Assembly: GCA_964389675.1 (NCBI GenBank)
Contig: CAYMEV010000005.1
Coordinates: 6,027-70,026, forward strand
From: CAYMEV01 sp964389675 [NCBI: uncultured Candidatus Sumerlaeota bacterium]
GTDB taxonomy: Bacteria; CAYMEV01
Length of the DNA stretch: 64,000 nt
Direction: 5' to 3'
The position numbers were made by a program, and so were the translations under genes. Below the pieces are notes generated by a model. The model was not told the origin of the DNA and ran no database searches. It saw nothing but the letters and a program-made list of their open reading frames with translations. Numbering within the stretch: the stretch's first letter is position 1; each line of letters starts with the position of its first letter. Below are positions 34,994 to 43,202 of the stretch, one piece after another.

Positions 34994-36529
34994 TTATTCC
35001 CATTCTATGGTACTGGGGGGCTTTGATGTTATATCATATACCACCCGGTTAACACCATCTACTTCGCCAGTGATCCTGTTTGAGATATTCTCCAGTATTT
35101 CCGGCGGGAGCTTGACCCAGTCTGCAGTCATAGCGTCTTCGCTGGATACCGCCCGCACAGCAATCACGCTCTGATATGTCCCCGCATCACCCATGACCCC
35201 GACAGTTTTAAGAGGTAGCAGGATTGCAAAAGACTGCCATATTTTATTATAAAGACCTGCTTTTTTTATTTCCTGGATCACTATCCTGTCAGCTTTCTGG
35301 AGTTTTATTATCTTTTCTTTCGTAATATCCCCAAGTATCCTTACTGCAAGCCCCGGGCCGGGAAATGGCTGCCTTTCAAGGATTTCATCAGGCAATCCAA
35401 GTTCCTTTCCTATCTGCCTTACTTCATCCTTAAAGAGCATACGAAGAGGCTCGATTATCTTTAGATCCATTTTTTCAGGCAAACCGCCGACATTGTGGTG
35501 CAGTTTTATCACTGAAGACGGCCCCTTTACGGAGATGCTCTCTATAACATCCGGGTAAAGCGTGCCTTGAGCAAGATATTCAATATTATCAAGCTTTCTG
35601 GCCTCATTCTGAAAAACATCTATGAAAGTACTTCCAATTATTTTCCTTTTCTGGTTCGGGTCTACAACTGATCTCAGCTTTCCCAAAAATATCTCTGAAG
35701 CATCTGCATATATCAGGTTCATACCCATTTTCCCCCTGAAAACGCTTTGAACAAGTTCATCTTCCCTGTACCTTAAGAGGCCATTATTTACAAATATGGG
35801 ATAGAGCCTGCTTCCGATTGCTTTATAAAGAAGCACAGCTGCAACTGAGCTGTCCACTCCACCTGATAATCCCAGGACAACCCCTGAATTACCAACCTTT
35901 TCTCTTATTTCCTCAATTGAACATGATATGAAATTCTGAGGGCTGTAGTCCATTTTCAGCCTGCAAATGTTCTTCAGAAAATTAACCAGCATACCTTTCC
36001 CATGTTCTGTATGTGTTACCTCAGGATGGAACTGGACGCCATATATATTACCTTTCTGTATTGCTGCAATATTGCATGTAGGAGTACTTGCAATTACCCT
36101 GTAACCGTCAGGGGCTTTACTCAGCCTGTCCTGATGGCTCATCCAGCAAATGGACTCCTCCGGCAGGCCCCTGAATAATTCTGAACTCTGAAATTTTACA
36201 AGTTTTTTACCATATTCACTTATATCTGATTTTTTTATGCTGCCCTCAAAAAGATAAGAAATCAGCTGCATTCCATAACATATTCCTAAAACAGGGATGT
36301 CTGGCCTGAAGGCAGTTTTGGGAATCTTTGGCGAATTTTCTGAATATATGCTGTTTGGCCCTCCTGAGAGAATAATGCCTTTGGGAGGTTTAGATTCCAG
36401 TATGTCTTCTATCTCGTGAAATGATGCAATTTCTGAAAAGACTCCAAGTTCCCTGACCTTACGGGCGATCAGCTGAGTATACTGCCCTCCGAAATCTAAG
36501 ACAAGAACATATTCATCGCTCTTTTTCAA
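34994..36529 (-). CDS. guaA: GMP synthase (glutamine-hydrolysing)
   Basis: It converts XMP to GMP with glutamine and ATP. The 511-aa protein has the class I amidotransferase half (VLDFGGQYTQLIARKVRELGV, nucleophile Cys in GICYGMQL, His-Glu in FHPEVTHTEHG) and the synthetase half with the P-loop SGGVDSSVAA, and ends in the typical IEWE. The start is TTG, preceded by AAAGGAG at 7 nt. The gene ends just upstream of dnaE and follows the helicase loader gene by 18 nt, a compact replication/nucleotide cluster. Confidence 0.97.
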   Translation of the reverse strand: MKKSDEYVLVLDFGGQYTQLIARKVRELGVFSEIASFHEIEDILESKPPKGIILSGGPNSIYSENSPKIPKTAFRPDIPVLGICYGMQLISYLFEGSIKKSDISEYGKKLVKFQSSELFRGLPEESICWMSHQDRLSKAPDGYRVIASTPTCNIAAIQKGNIYGVQFHPEVTHTEHGKGMLVNFLKNICRLKMDYSPQNFISCSIEEIREKVGNSGVVLGLSGGVDSSVAAVLLYKAIGSRLYPIFVNNGLLRYREDELVQSVFRGKMGMNLIYADASEIFLGKLRSVVDPNQKRKIIGSTFIDVFQNEARKLDNIEYLAQGTLYPDVIESISVKGPSSVIKLHHNVGGLPEKMDLKIIEPLRMLFKDEVRQIGKELGLPDEILERQPFPGPGLAVRILGDITKEKIIKLQKADRIVIQEIKKAGLYNKIWQSFAILLPLKTVGVMGDAGTYQSVIAVRAVSSEDAMTADWVKLPPEILENISNRITGEVDGVNRVVYDITSKPPSTIEWE

Positions 36530-36547
36530 TTGCTGCTCCTTTACGCA

Positions 36548-37285
36548 TTATATTAATCTTGGATTTATCATCATTTTCCTGAAATCTTCACCCTCGATTA
36601 TGATCGTTTTGCACATTTCATAAAGCCTGGAACGGTTTATCTCGCCGATCCTCTGTTCAAACCTCTCTTTTTCCAGGCTCCCCGGTTTGTCCTCATAGGG
36701 CGTAGTGATAAATGTAATAAGATTGTTATTATATCGGAAATTTATAATAATTTTAATTATATCCTGGGTCCACATGCTTACCTTCTGCGATCCAAGATCA
36801 TCAAGCAGGAGAACAGGTACCCTGCTTACATCCCTTATAATATCTGGAGTGGAAGCCTCATCAGAAAATCTGTCATTGATGTTCTGTTTTATGCTGTTAA
36901 GCAGAGAGGACGCATCCACAAAAAGCATTGCTTCCTCTGATTTCTGCCCTATAGCCTTCAGAAGGCTGACAGCAAGGTGTGTTTTGCCTACACCTGACGG
37001 CCCCATAAGTAAAAGGCCATAATCAAGACCGGGGTATTTCTCAATATAGTTTTTCAGATATGATACAGCCTTTTCCTGGCTCTTATTATTTATTATAAAG
37101 TTGCTGAAATCCTTATCCAGCAAAGATTTTGGAATATTCATGGAATTGTTGTGGTATTTCCTTATCTTTGCTTTAAGGCATTCACATGGTTTTGAGTAGG
37201 AAACTCCGTCCTCAATATATGTGATATACCCTGTATCGAAGCATTTTAGACATGATATATTGCCTTTCTTGTTTGCTTTTTTCAT
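36548..37285 (-). CDS. DnaC/DnaI-like helicase-loader ATPase
   Basis: The 245-aa protein has an N-terminal cysteine set (CLKC and CEC, residues 12-35, a probable zinc site), then an AAA+ ATPase with Walker A GPSGVGKTHL (about 97-106) and Walker B LLLDDLG. The closest families are the DnaC/DnaI/IstB group: DnaI and DnaC load the replicative helicase. As no transposase is nearby and dnaE lies in the same operon, a loader role is more likely than IstB. ATG 37285 has only a weak ribosome binding site. Confidence 0.82.
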   Translation of the reverse strand: MKKANKKGNISCLKCFDTGYITYIEDGVSYSKPCECLKAKIRKYHNNSMNIPKSLLDKDFSNFIINNKSQEKAVSYLKNYIEKYPGLDYGLLLMGPSGVGKTHLAVSLLKAIGQKSEEAMLFVDASSLLNSIKQNINDRFSDEASTPDIIRDVSRVPVLLLDDLGSQKVSMWTQDIIKIIINFRYNNNLITFITTPYEDKPGSLEKERFEQRIGEINRSRLYEMCKTIIIEGEDFRKMMINPRLI

Positions 37286-37454
37286 GATAATCTTTATAAA
37301 TCATTTTTTCAAAATCTTCAAGAAGTTTAAAAATCCAGAAATAAAAAAAATCAAACATGACTTTGTGCTTTTCAGTATTAAAGATATGATACCTGTTTAA
37401 TGCCTCAAAAAAGGAAATTTGCATAAATTTTTTTTAGATATAAAGGAGAAAGCT
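37286..37454. other. Divergent intergenic region between loader operon and tldD
   Basis: About 170 nt of AT-rich sequence. I see the tldD ribosome binding site (AAAGGAG before ATG 37455), but no clear promoter hexamers. A 70-codon minus-strand frame here has Phe/Tyr/Lys-rich composition and no Shine-Dalgarno, and I do not count it as a gene. Confidence 0.4.
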
Positions 37455-38897
37455 ATGGAATTACACTTAGCGGCAATCAATCATGCCGAGCTGTTAGGTG
37501 CTGATTATGCAGATATAAGAATACAGATGGATAAAAAGGAACATATATACCTGCAGGACATGAGCATCAAAAATTCTTCAGTGGACTGCTCTGAAGGCTA
37601 TGGAATCAGATTTTTAAAAGACGGTGCATGGGGTTTTGCGCATAGCAGAATATTTGATTATGATGAAATAATAAAAACTGTAAATAAGGCTGCGGATATC
37701 GCAAAATTATCTGCAAGGATAAAAAAAGGAAGAGGAATCTCCCTGGCAGATGAAAGAGCATATATTGATTCATACAGGACAGATATCCTGAAGGATCCGT
37801 TTAGCGTTCCCCTAAATGAAAAGGCTGATCTGCTTAGCGAAATAAGCCGTACAATGCTGAATTTCAAGGGGATAAGAACCACAAGGTGCTATCTATTGAG
37901 CCACAGGAGTGATAAGATCTTTTCATCTACACTGGGTTCTGTTATAAAATCCGAAATTTATTATGTAAATCCCTCAATCTCAGCTATAGCGGTAAATGAC
38001 CATGACAGCCAGTCAAGGACATTTAACCTGGGGGGGAAGGCTGCCGGTTATGAATATGTTGAGAGCCTTAACCTTCTTGACAGGGCCAGGGTAATAGCAG
38101 AGCAGGCAATAATGAAGGTAAATGCTGAAACACTACAGGAAGAAAAAAGAAGAGACCTTATAATCGACCCTGTTAATCTTTCTTTAACCATTCATGAGAG
38201 TGTCGGGCATCCAACTGAACTGGACCGTGTTCTGGGCTGGGAAGCTGATATGGCAGGAATATCATTTGCAACGCCGGAAAAACTTAAATTATACAGGTAC
38301 GGCTCTGAAATAGTCAATATTATTGCTGATAATACGTTAAATGGAGGCCTTGCGACAAACGGCTATGATGATGATGGTGTTCCAGGTCAGAAATGGTATA
38401 TCGTGAAAGAAGGCATACTGAATGAATACGGTACTACAAGGGAAACAGCGCCTTTTATAGGGGAAAAATTCAGCAGGGGTTGCAGCCGTGCTACATCATA
38501 CAGTGATATACCGATTAACCGCATCCCGAATCTTTATCTTGCCCCCGGAAAAAAGCCATTATCTCCTGAAGAGCTGATTGCTGATACCGAAGATGGAATA
38601 TATATTGAAGATCAGGGGTCATGGTCTATCGATCAGCACAGGGTAAATTTCCAGTTCGGTGGCGATCTTTTCTATGAAATAAAAAACGGCAAAAGGGCAA
38701 GAATGCTTAAAAAGGTAATATATCGCTCAAATAACCCCGAGTTCTGGAATAAAGCTGATGCCATCTGTGATGAGAGATATTTTAAAACCTTCGGTGTTAT
38801 AAACTGCGGAAAGGGCCAGCCCATGCAAAGCGGGAGAATGACTCATGGAGCTTCTACTGCACGCTTCAGAGATATTATTGTAGGAGGTTCAAAATGA
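37455..38897 (+). CDS. tldD: TldD family metalloprotease subunit
   Basis: TldD and TldE/PmbA form a heterodimeric zinc protease that degrades unfolded peptides and processes peptides such as microcin B17. This 480-aa subunit carries the metal-binding HESVGHPTELD motif (HExxxH) and other conserved segments such as EDGIYIEDQGSWSID and GRMTHGASTARF. ATG 37455 follows AAAGGAG; an earlier in-frame start would only add 12 residues and lacks a ribosome binding site. The next gene, encoding the inactive partner, overlaps by 4 nt. Confidence 0.95.
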   Translation: MELHLAAINHAELLGADYADIRIQMDKKEHIYLQDMSIKNSSVDCSEGYGIRFLKDGAWGFAHSRIFDYDEIIKTVNKAADIAKLSARIKKGRGISLADERAYIDSYRTDILKDPFSVPLNEKADLLSEISRTMLNFKGIRTTRCYLLSHRSDKIFSSTLGSVIKSEIYYVNPSISAIAVNDHDSQSRTFNLGGKAAGYEYVESLNLLDRARVIAEQAIMKVNAETLQEEKRRDLIIDPVNLSLTIHESVGHPTELDRVLGWEADMAGISFATPEKLKLYRYGSEIVNIIADNTLNGGLATNGYDDDGVPGQKWYIVKEGILNEYGTTRETAPFIGEKFSRGCSRATSYSDIPINRIPNLYLAPGKKPLSPEELIADTEDGIYIEDQGSWSIDQHRVNFQFGGDLFYEIKNGKRARMLKKVIYRSNNPEFWNKADAICDERYFKTFGVINCGKGQPMQSGRMTHGASTARFRDIIVGGSK

Positions 38898-40183
38898 GGT
38901 ACAGAGAAAAATTTAAAGATATAATGAAATTTGTTGAAGATAACTGCAGTGCAGATGATTTTACATTAACCATGCACTGCATTAATAAAACCGATATCAG
39001 ATTTGCTCAAAATGCCATCACGCAGAACATTGACGGCGAGCTTGTATATTTAAGGCTTGATGTTTCATATGGATCAAAAACAGGCTCAGCTTCAGTTAAC
39101 CAGTGGGATAATACAAATCTGGAGAATATGCTGAAAAGCGCATGCAGTATCGCAAAACAAAGCCATGAAGATCCTGAATATGTTAAAAGCAGCTGTTTTA
39201 TTGAACTGCCGAAAATTGAAAATTTTCATACAGCTACAGCAGAACTTTCACCAGAGGAGATGGTGAGAAACATTAAAAGGATCACGGATTTTTCAGATGG
39301 CATTTCCTCTAAAGCATCAGGAATTGCCCGAAAAAACGTATCAGAGTTATTTTCATCAACCGGAAATGGATTCTATGATGAGAATGAAATCAGTCTTTTT
39401 TCCATATCCGCTTCGATAAAAAAAGAAGAAATTGAGACAAAAAATGAAATATCATTTCTAGACTATAAAAAATTCAGCATTGATGAATTTATTGATAAGC
39501 TAAAATGGCAGTATGATGCTCTTAATGCAAAACCGGAAGCATTCTCTCCCGGTAGATACACAGTGATTTTGATGCCTGCTGCTGTTGCCAAGTTCTTTTC
39601 ATTTATGACCTATTTTATGGACCAGAGGTCAGCGGACCAGGGATTAACTGTCTTTAGCGGAAAGCATGGTAAAAAGTTTATGGGCAGTCTTTTCAGCCTG
39701 TCTTCAACAATTAAGGACAAAGACCTTAGAGGAATTACAAATTTTCAGAATTCATTTCCAGCAGATGATATTGACTGGATAAAGAACGGGGTGCTTCTCA
39801 ACCTTCCACTTGACAGGTTTTATGCAGAGAAATTAGGAAAACCGGCATATTACCCCTATAACCTGGTAATAGAAGGAAGGTCTGCCAGTTTGAAAGATCT
39901 AATGCAAAAAGCGCAGAAAGGCCTTATAGTAAATGATTTCTGGTATCTGGGAAATGTGGACACAAAGATTGGAGAGATAACAGGAATGACCAGGGATGGA
40001 GTCTTGTATTTCGAGGATTCTGAGATAAAGCACCCTGTAAAGAATTTTCGATTCAATGAAATACCCTCAGAAGCAACTAACAGGATTATTGACCTGGGTG
40101 TCAGCAGATTGGTTGATGTCCGGTCGAAAGCACCTGCAATGCTCCTTGAGGATTTCAACTTTGTGGACATGACTGACTTCTAA
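38894..40183 (+). CDS. pmbA: TldE/PmbA family subunit
   Basis: The 429-aa partner of TldD. It lacks the HExxxH motif, as expected for TldE/PmbA, and has the family sequences FAQNAITQNI (near the start), NVDTKIGEITGMTRDGVL and a late RLVDVRSKAPAMLLEDF segment. The ATGA overlap with tldD indicates coupled translation and equimolar assembly. Confidence 0.93.
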   Translation: MRYREKFKDIMKFVEDNCSADDFTLTMHCINKTDIRFAQNAITQNIDGELVYLRLDVSYGSKTGSASVNQWDNTNLENMLKSACSIAKQSHEDPEYVKSSCFIELPKIENFHTATAELSPEEMVRNIKRITDFSDGISSKASGIARKNVSELFSSTGNGFYDENEISLFSISASIKKEEIETKNEISFLDYKKFSIDEFIDKLKWQYDALNAKPEAFSPGRYTVILMPAAVAKFFSFMTYFMDQRSADQGLTVFSGKHGKKFMGSLFSLSSTIKDKDLRGITNFQNSFPADDIDWIKNGVLLNLPLDRFYAEKLGKPAYYPYNLVIEGRSASLKDLMQKAQKGLIVNDFWYLGNVDTKIGEITGMTRDGVLYFEDSEIKHPVKNFRFNEIPSEATNRIIDLGVSRLVDVRSKAPAMLLEDFNFVDMTDF

Positions 40184-40263
40184 AAGACTGAAGTTATACT
40201 GCATCTATTTCTCAGATATGAATATGATTTTGGGAGGGAAAAAACAGCCACAGGAGCTTTATT

Positions 40264-40518
40264 TTAAAAATCGAGCTCATCGAGATGGCACTCAAGGCCT
40301 CTCTCTTTTAATATGGACTTCAGTTCTCTGGCAATACTCCTGAGGTGAAGTTTTCTTCCGAACCTGTAATAAGCATTATCAATTGCCTGTATTATAAGGC
40401 TTACCGGTATGTTTTTCCCGATAAGCTTTTCAAAGAACATTTCTTCTTTCAGTGATAATACAGCACTTTTTCTTTTTTTATTAAGGTAGTAAACCGAAAT
40501 TGCCTCAAATATCTCCAT
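40264..40518 (-). CDS. Small protein downstream of coaX, family not recognised
   Basis: An 84-aa product, basic and alpha-helical, with segments FFEKLIGKNIPVSLIIQAIDNAY and LHLRSIARELKSILKERG that look like paired helices. It begins 5 nt after the coaX stop on the same strand and is probably the last gene of the coaX operon. The ribosome binding site is weak. A DNA-binding or loader-like role could be imagined from the basic helices, but I cannot support any function. Confidence 0.6.
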   Translation of the reverse strand: MEIFEAISVYYLNKKRKSAVLSLKEEMFFEKLIGKNIPVSLIIQAIDNAYYRFGRKLHLRSIARELKSILKERGLECHLDELDF

Positions 40519-40523
40519 AAATA

Positions 40524-41291
40524 TCAGATCTGATCCATTTTATAGAGATTATACAGGCTTTTTACAGATATATCTTCATCAATATCATAGTCAATTCCGT
40601 TATTGCTGAGTTTAATAAGATAAGGGGATATATAACTGCTCAAGCCCCCGGTCAAAAATATTCTTATATTATTGGTTTTGCAGCATTTTTTTGAATGTTC
40701 TATATAATTTATCACAAAGCTCGCACTGCTGAAAATTACTCCTGAAAGTATTGCATCTTCTGTATTATCTGCTATAAAGCTCTTTACACCCTTCGGCTGA
40801 ACATTTGGAAGCAATGATGTCCGGCTGCATAGTGATAATAACTGCGTTTCAATGCCAGGCATAATTGCGCCTCCAATCAGTTCCCCCTCACGGTTTATTA
40901 ATGTTGCTGTCGTGGCAGTCCCAAAATCAAACAGAAGGACTGATTTCCCTGAAATCTGGTAGCAGTAGGAACCGGACAATAATCGGTCGATCCCTATGCT
41001 ATCAGGAGGGATATACCTGTTTTTTATATTTGTTACCATGCTGTGGTTTACAGTATCAATGGTTATGTTCTCACTGTTTAAGGATTCACGGACTATTTGG
41101 TCTTTCCCCTTTACAACAGAACATAAAATACACCTGCGGGCTTTATGCCGCAGTATTGATCTGATCTGCTGATGACAAAGATCAGATGTCGGGAGACTGC
41201 CCTTGAATATTGCATTATCTGAAAGGAAAATGGCATATTTTGAGCGGGAATTACCTATGCTTATACATAAAACCGTTTCATCAGGATTCAT
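40524..41291 (-). CDS. coaX: Type III pantothenate kinase
   Basis: First step of coenzyme A synthesis: ATP-dependent phosphorylation of pantothenate. The 255-aa protein is of normal length, with an actin-like ATPase fold: a DxGNT-type loop at ISIGNSRSKYA (residues 10-20), PPDSIGIDRL, and the catalytic-base segment LFDFGTATTATL followed by GGAIMPGIETQ. The first conserved Asp of the DxGNT loop is replaced by Ser (Ser11). The second-domain Asp in DFGTA is kept. It overlaps the coiled-coil gene upstream by 11 nt. Confidence 0.9.
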   Translation of the reverse strand: MNPDETVLCISIGNSRSKYAIFLSDNAIFKGSLPTSDLCHQQIRSILRHKARRCILCSVVKGKDQIVRESLNSENITIDTVNHSMVTNIKNRYIPPDSIGIDRLLSGSYCYQISGKSVLLFDFGTATTATLINREGELIGGAIMPGIETQLLSLCSRTSLLPNVQPKGVKSFIADNTEDAILSGVIFSSASFVINYIEHSKKCCKTNNIRIFLTGGLSSYISPYLIKLSNNGIDYDIDEDISVKSLYNLYKMDQI

Positions 41292-41703
41292 TTCTTTGTG
41301 GAGTAACCTTAACAGTCAGGTCCTTTACAGCTTCTTTAAGCCTTGTAACCTCGAGCCGAAGGTTCTTAAGCTCCTTTGATGTCCTGTCCTGTATATCATT
41401 CATATTCTGCAGGGTTTTATTGAGGCTGGTATTTTGCGTTTCAAGGTTTTGAAGGTAATTGACGTATGTTATAAGTATATTTGATAATAGATTCAGATTC
41501 TCATTAAGGGATTTATTCTGTGATTTAAGTTCAGCAACTGTTTTTTCAAGCTGTCCAATTATTTCTTTCTGGTTCTTAATAACCTGTTCCAGCTGTCTTG
41601 CATTGATATCAAACTCAGAGACAGGGATCTCATCCTGAGCTGTTGCATAAATACAGAGAGACATGATAAGCACTATTAAAAATAAGGCTTTGCCAGGATT
41701 CAT
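41281..41703 (-). CDS. Exported coiled-coil protein
   Basis: The 140-aa product has an N-terminal signal peptide (LFLIVLIMSLCIYATAQ) and then an almost continuous coiled coil with Leu/Ile heptads (residues about 35-130) and Gln/Asn/Lys/Glu-rich linkers. No catalytic motif. It may be periplasmic and structural or a tether. ATG 41703 is preceded by AAAGGAG at 8 nt, and coaX overlaps its end. It is transcribed away from the secretion cluster and has no recognised family. Confidence 0.7.
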   Translation of the reverse strand: MNPGKALFLIVLIMSLCIYATAQDEIPVSEFDINARQLEQVIKNQKEIIGQLEKTVAELKSQNKSLNENLNLLSNILITYVNYLQNLETQNTSLNKTLQNMNDIQDRTSKELKNLRLEVTRLKEAVKDLTVKVTPQRNES

Positions 41704-41965
41704 AAGAATACTCCTTTGAATTTTTAACTTCAAAAAACAATAATAGCATAGTTAATACCCAATTTCCAGATTAACTTATAATATTTATACAAATTTAGTT
41801 AGGAATAATACAGAAAAAAATAAACCCCTTCATTATATTTGAACAATAACTGTTTTAATTTGTCAACTAATACAAAAATACCGGAAGTATAAAATCATTA
41901 TTGACAAAACAGGTCAAAAGGGATAATATGTTGGGAGAAAAATAAAAGCTTATGGTATTCAGCTA
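41704..41965. promoter_or_regulatory. Divergent control region ahead of the secretion cluster
   Basis: A 262-nt AT-rich gap. TTGACA (41901-41906), a 17-nt spacer and TAATAT (41924-41929) form a promoter for the plus-strand secretion cluster. A 4-codon frame MVFS (ATG 41952, TAA 41964-41966) ends in a TAATG overlap with the gspF start, which has no Shine-Dalgarno of its own, so gspF may start by reinitiation. A GGGAG lies at 41933-41937. Confidence 0.5.
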
Positions 41966-43189
41966 ATGCCAAAATATAAATACAAATATGTTACCGGTGA
42001 AGGGAAAATAGTTGAAGGAGATGGCATATATAACAGTGAAGCTGACGCACAGAAGGAGCTTCTGGAAAAAAGCAGGCATATCCTTTATATAAAAGAATCG
42101 AAAGGGTTCGATATCTCTTCACTGGAGTATCTGCTATTCCCGAAAAAGATTAGAATTGCTGACCTTTTAATATTCAGCCAGGAACTTACTGCCCTTCTTA
42201 AGGCGGGCATAACATTTGAAAAGGGACTGGATATTATTCTCAAGAGAAAGAAGGGAACCTATTTTGAAAAGGTGCTTGAAAATGTCAGGAAAAAGATTGT
42301 TAGCGGCTACTCAGTAAGTGAAGCATGGAAAGAATATGAAAGCAGGCTTCCTGCAATATTTATACCTTCCCTGAAAGCAGGGGAGCAGAGCGGCAATATG
42401 GTTGAGGTTCTGGAAAGGTTTATTAGATACATGAATATAATCTACCAGATAAAAGAGAAACTCAAAAGCGCTATGATATATCCTGTTATACTGATAAGCT
42501 TTACTCTGATCCTTGTCGTTGTATTGCTTATATTTGTCATACCAAATTTCGCTGATTATTTTGAAAAGATGGACGCATCACTCCCTATTTACACTCAAAT
42601 AATGCTTTCAGTATCAGAATTTCTGGTCAATAATTTTGCTTTTACAATAATGATTGTATTGTTCCTTATCCTAAGCTATTTATACTTTTCAAGCTCTGAA
42701 TACGGAAGGATGCAGATAGACCGGTTCAAGCTGAAAATACCGCTCATAAGCGATTTTATAATAAAGAGCAATGTCAGCCAGACATTAAGGACGCTGGGTG
42801 TTATGCTGTCAGGAGGAATCCCGATAATCGACTCTCTCTCTGTAGCAGTAATGTCAATTTCAAACAGATACATAGCCAGGCTTACTGAAAATGTCATAAA
42901 AGAAATTAAGGAGGGTAATCCTCTTTCATTTGCACTTGAAAAGACCGGGGTTTTTCCCGATATTTCCCTTGAACTGATAACTGTTGGTGAAAATTCCGGA
43001 AAGCTGAAGGAAATGCTCTTTACTCTTTCAGATTTTTACGATGGTGAGATAGACAGAAGCGTTGCGAGCATCTTATCAATCATAGAACCTTTGCTTATAG
43101 TAATCATGGGTTTTATAGTTGCCGGCATACTTCTCACAATATATATTCCGCTTTATAGTCTGTCATCACAGGTCATGATTAAAAGATAA
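41966..43189 (+). CDS. gspF: Type II secretion/type IV pilus inner-membrane platform protein
   Basis: The 407-aa GspF/PilC-family protein couples the ATPase to pseudopilus assembly in the inner membrane. It has two repeated T2SSF domains (first with LLIFSQELTALLKAGITFEKGLDIIL, second with LRTLGVMLSGGIPIIDSL), three membrane segments (around PVILISFTLILVVVLLIFV, FAFTIMIVLFLILSYLYF and the C-terminal IIEPLLIVIMGFIVAGILL), and a basic N-terminal region. It is the first gene of the secretion cluster, preceding the ATPase gene by 13 nt; the order gspF-gspE is inverted relative to the common E-F order. Confidence 0.95.
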   Translation: MPKYKYKYVTGEGKIVEGDGIYNSEADAQKELLEKSRHILYIKESKGFDISSLEYLLFPKKIRIADLLIFSQELTALLKAGITFEKGLDIILKRKKGTYFEKVLENVRKKIVSGYSVSEAWKEYESRLPAIFIPSLKAGEQSGNMVEVLERFIRYMNIIYQIKEKLKSAMIYPVILISFTLILVVVLLIFVIPNFADYFEKMDASLPIYTQIMLSVSEFLVNNFAFTIMIVLFLILSYLYFSSSEYGRMQIDRFKLKIPLISDFIIKSNVSQTLRTLGVMLSGGIPIIDSLSVAVMSISNRYIARLTENVIKEIKEGNPLSFALEKTGVFPDISLELITVGENSGKLKEMLFTLSDFYDGEIDRSVASILSIIEPLLIVIMGFIVAGILLTIYIPLYSLSSQVMIKR

Positions 43190-43202
43190 AAGGAGATTTG
43201 AT

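Noticed and set aside
36548-37285. IstB transposition helper
   Set aside because: No transposase, inverted repeats or target duplications nearby; operon with guaA and dnaE and an N-terminal zinc site favour a helicase loader.
37212-37424. 70-codon minus-strand frame next to the helicase loader gene
   Set aside because: No ribosome binding site, Phe/Tyr/Lys-rich AT-driven composition, and overlap with the loader gene by 74 nt.
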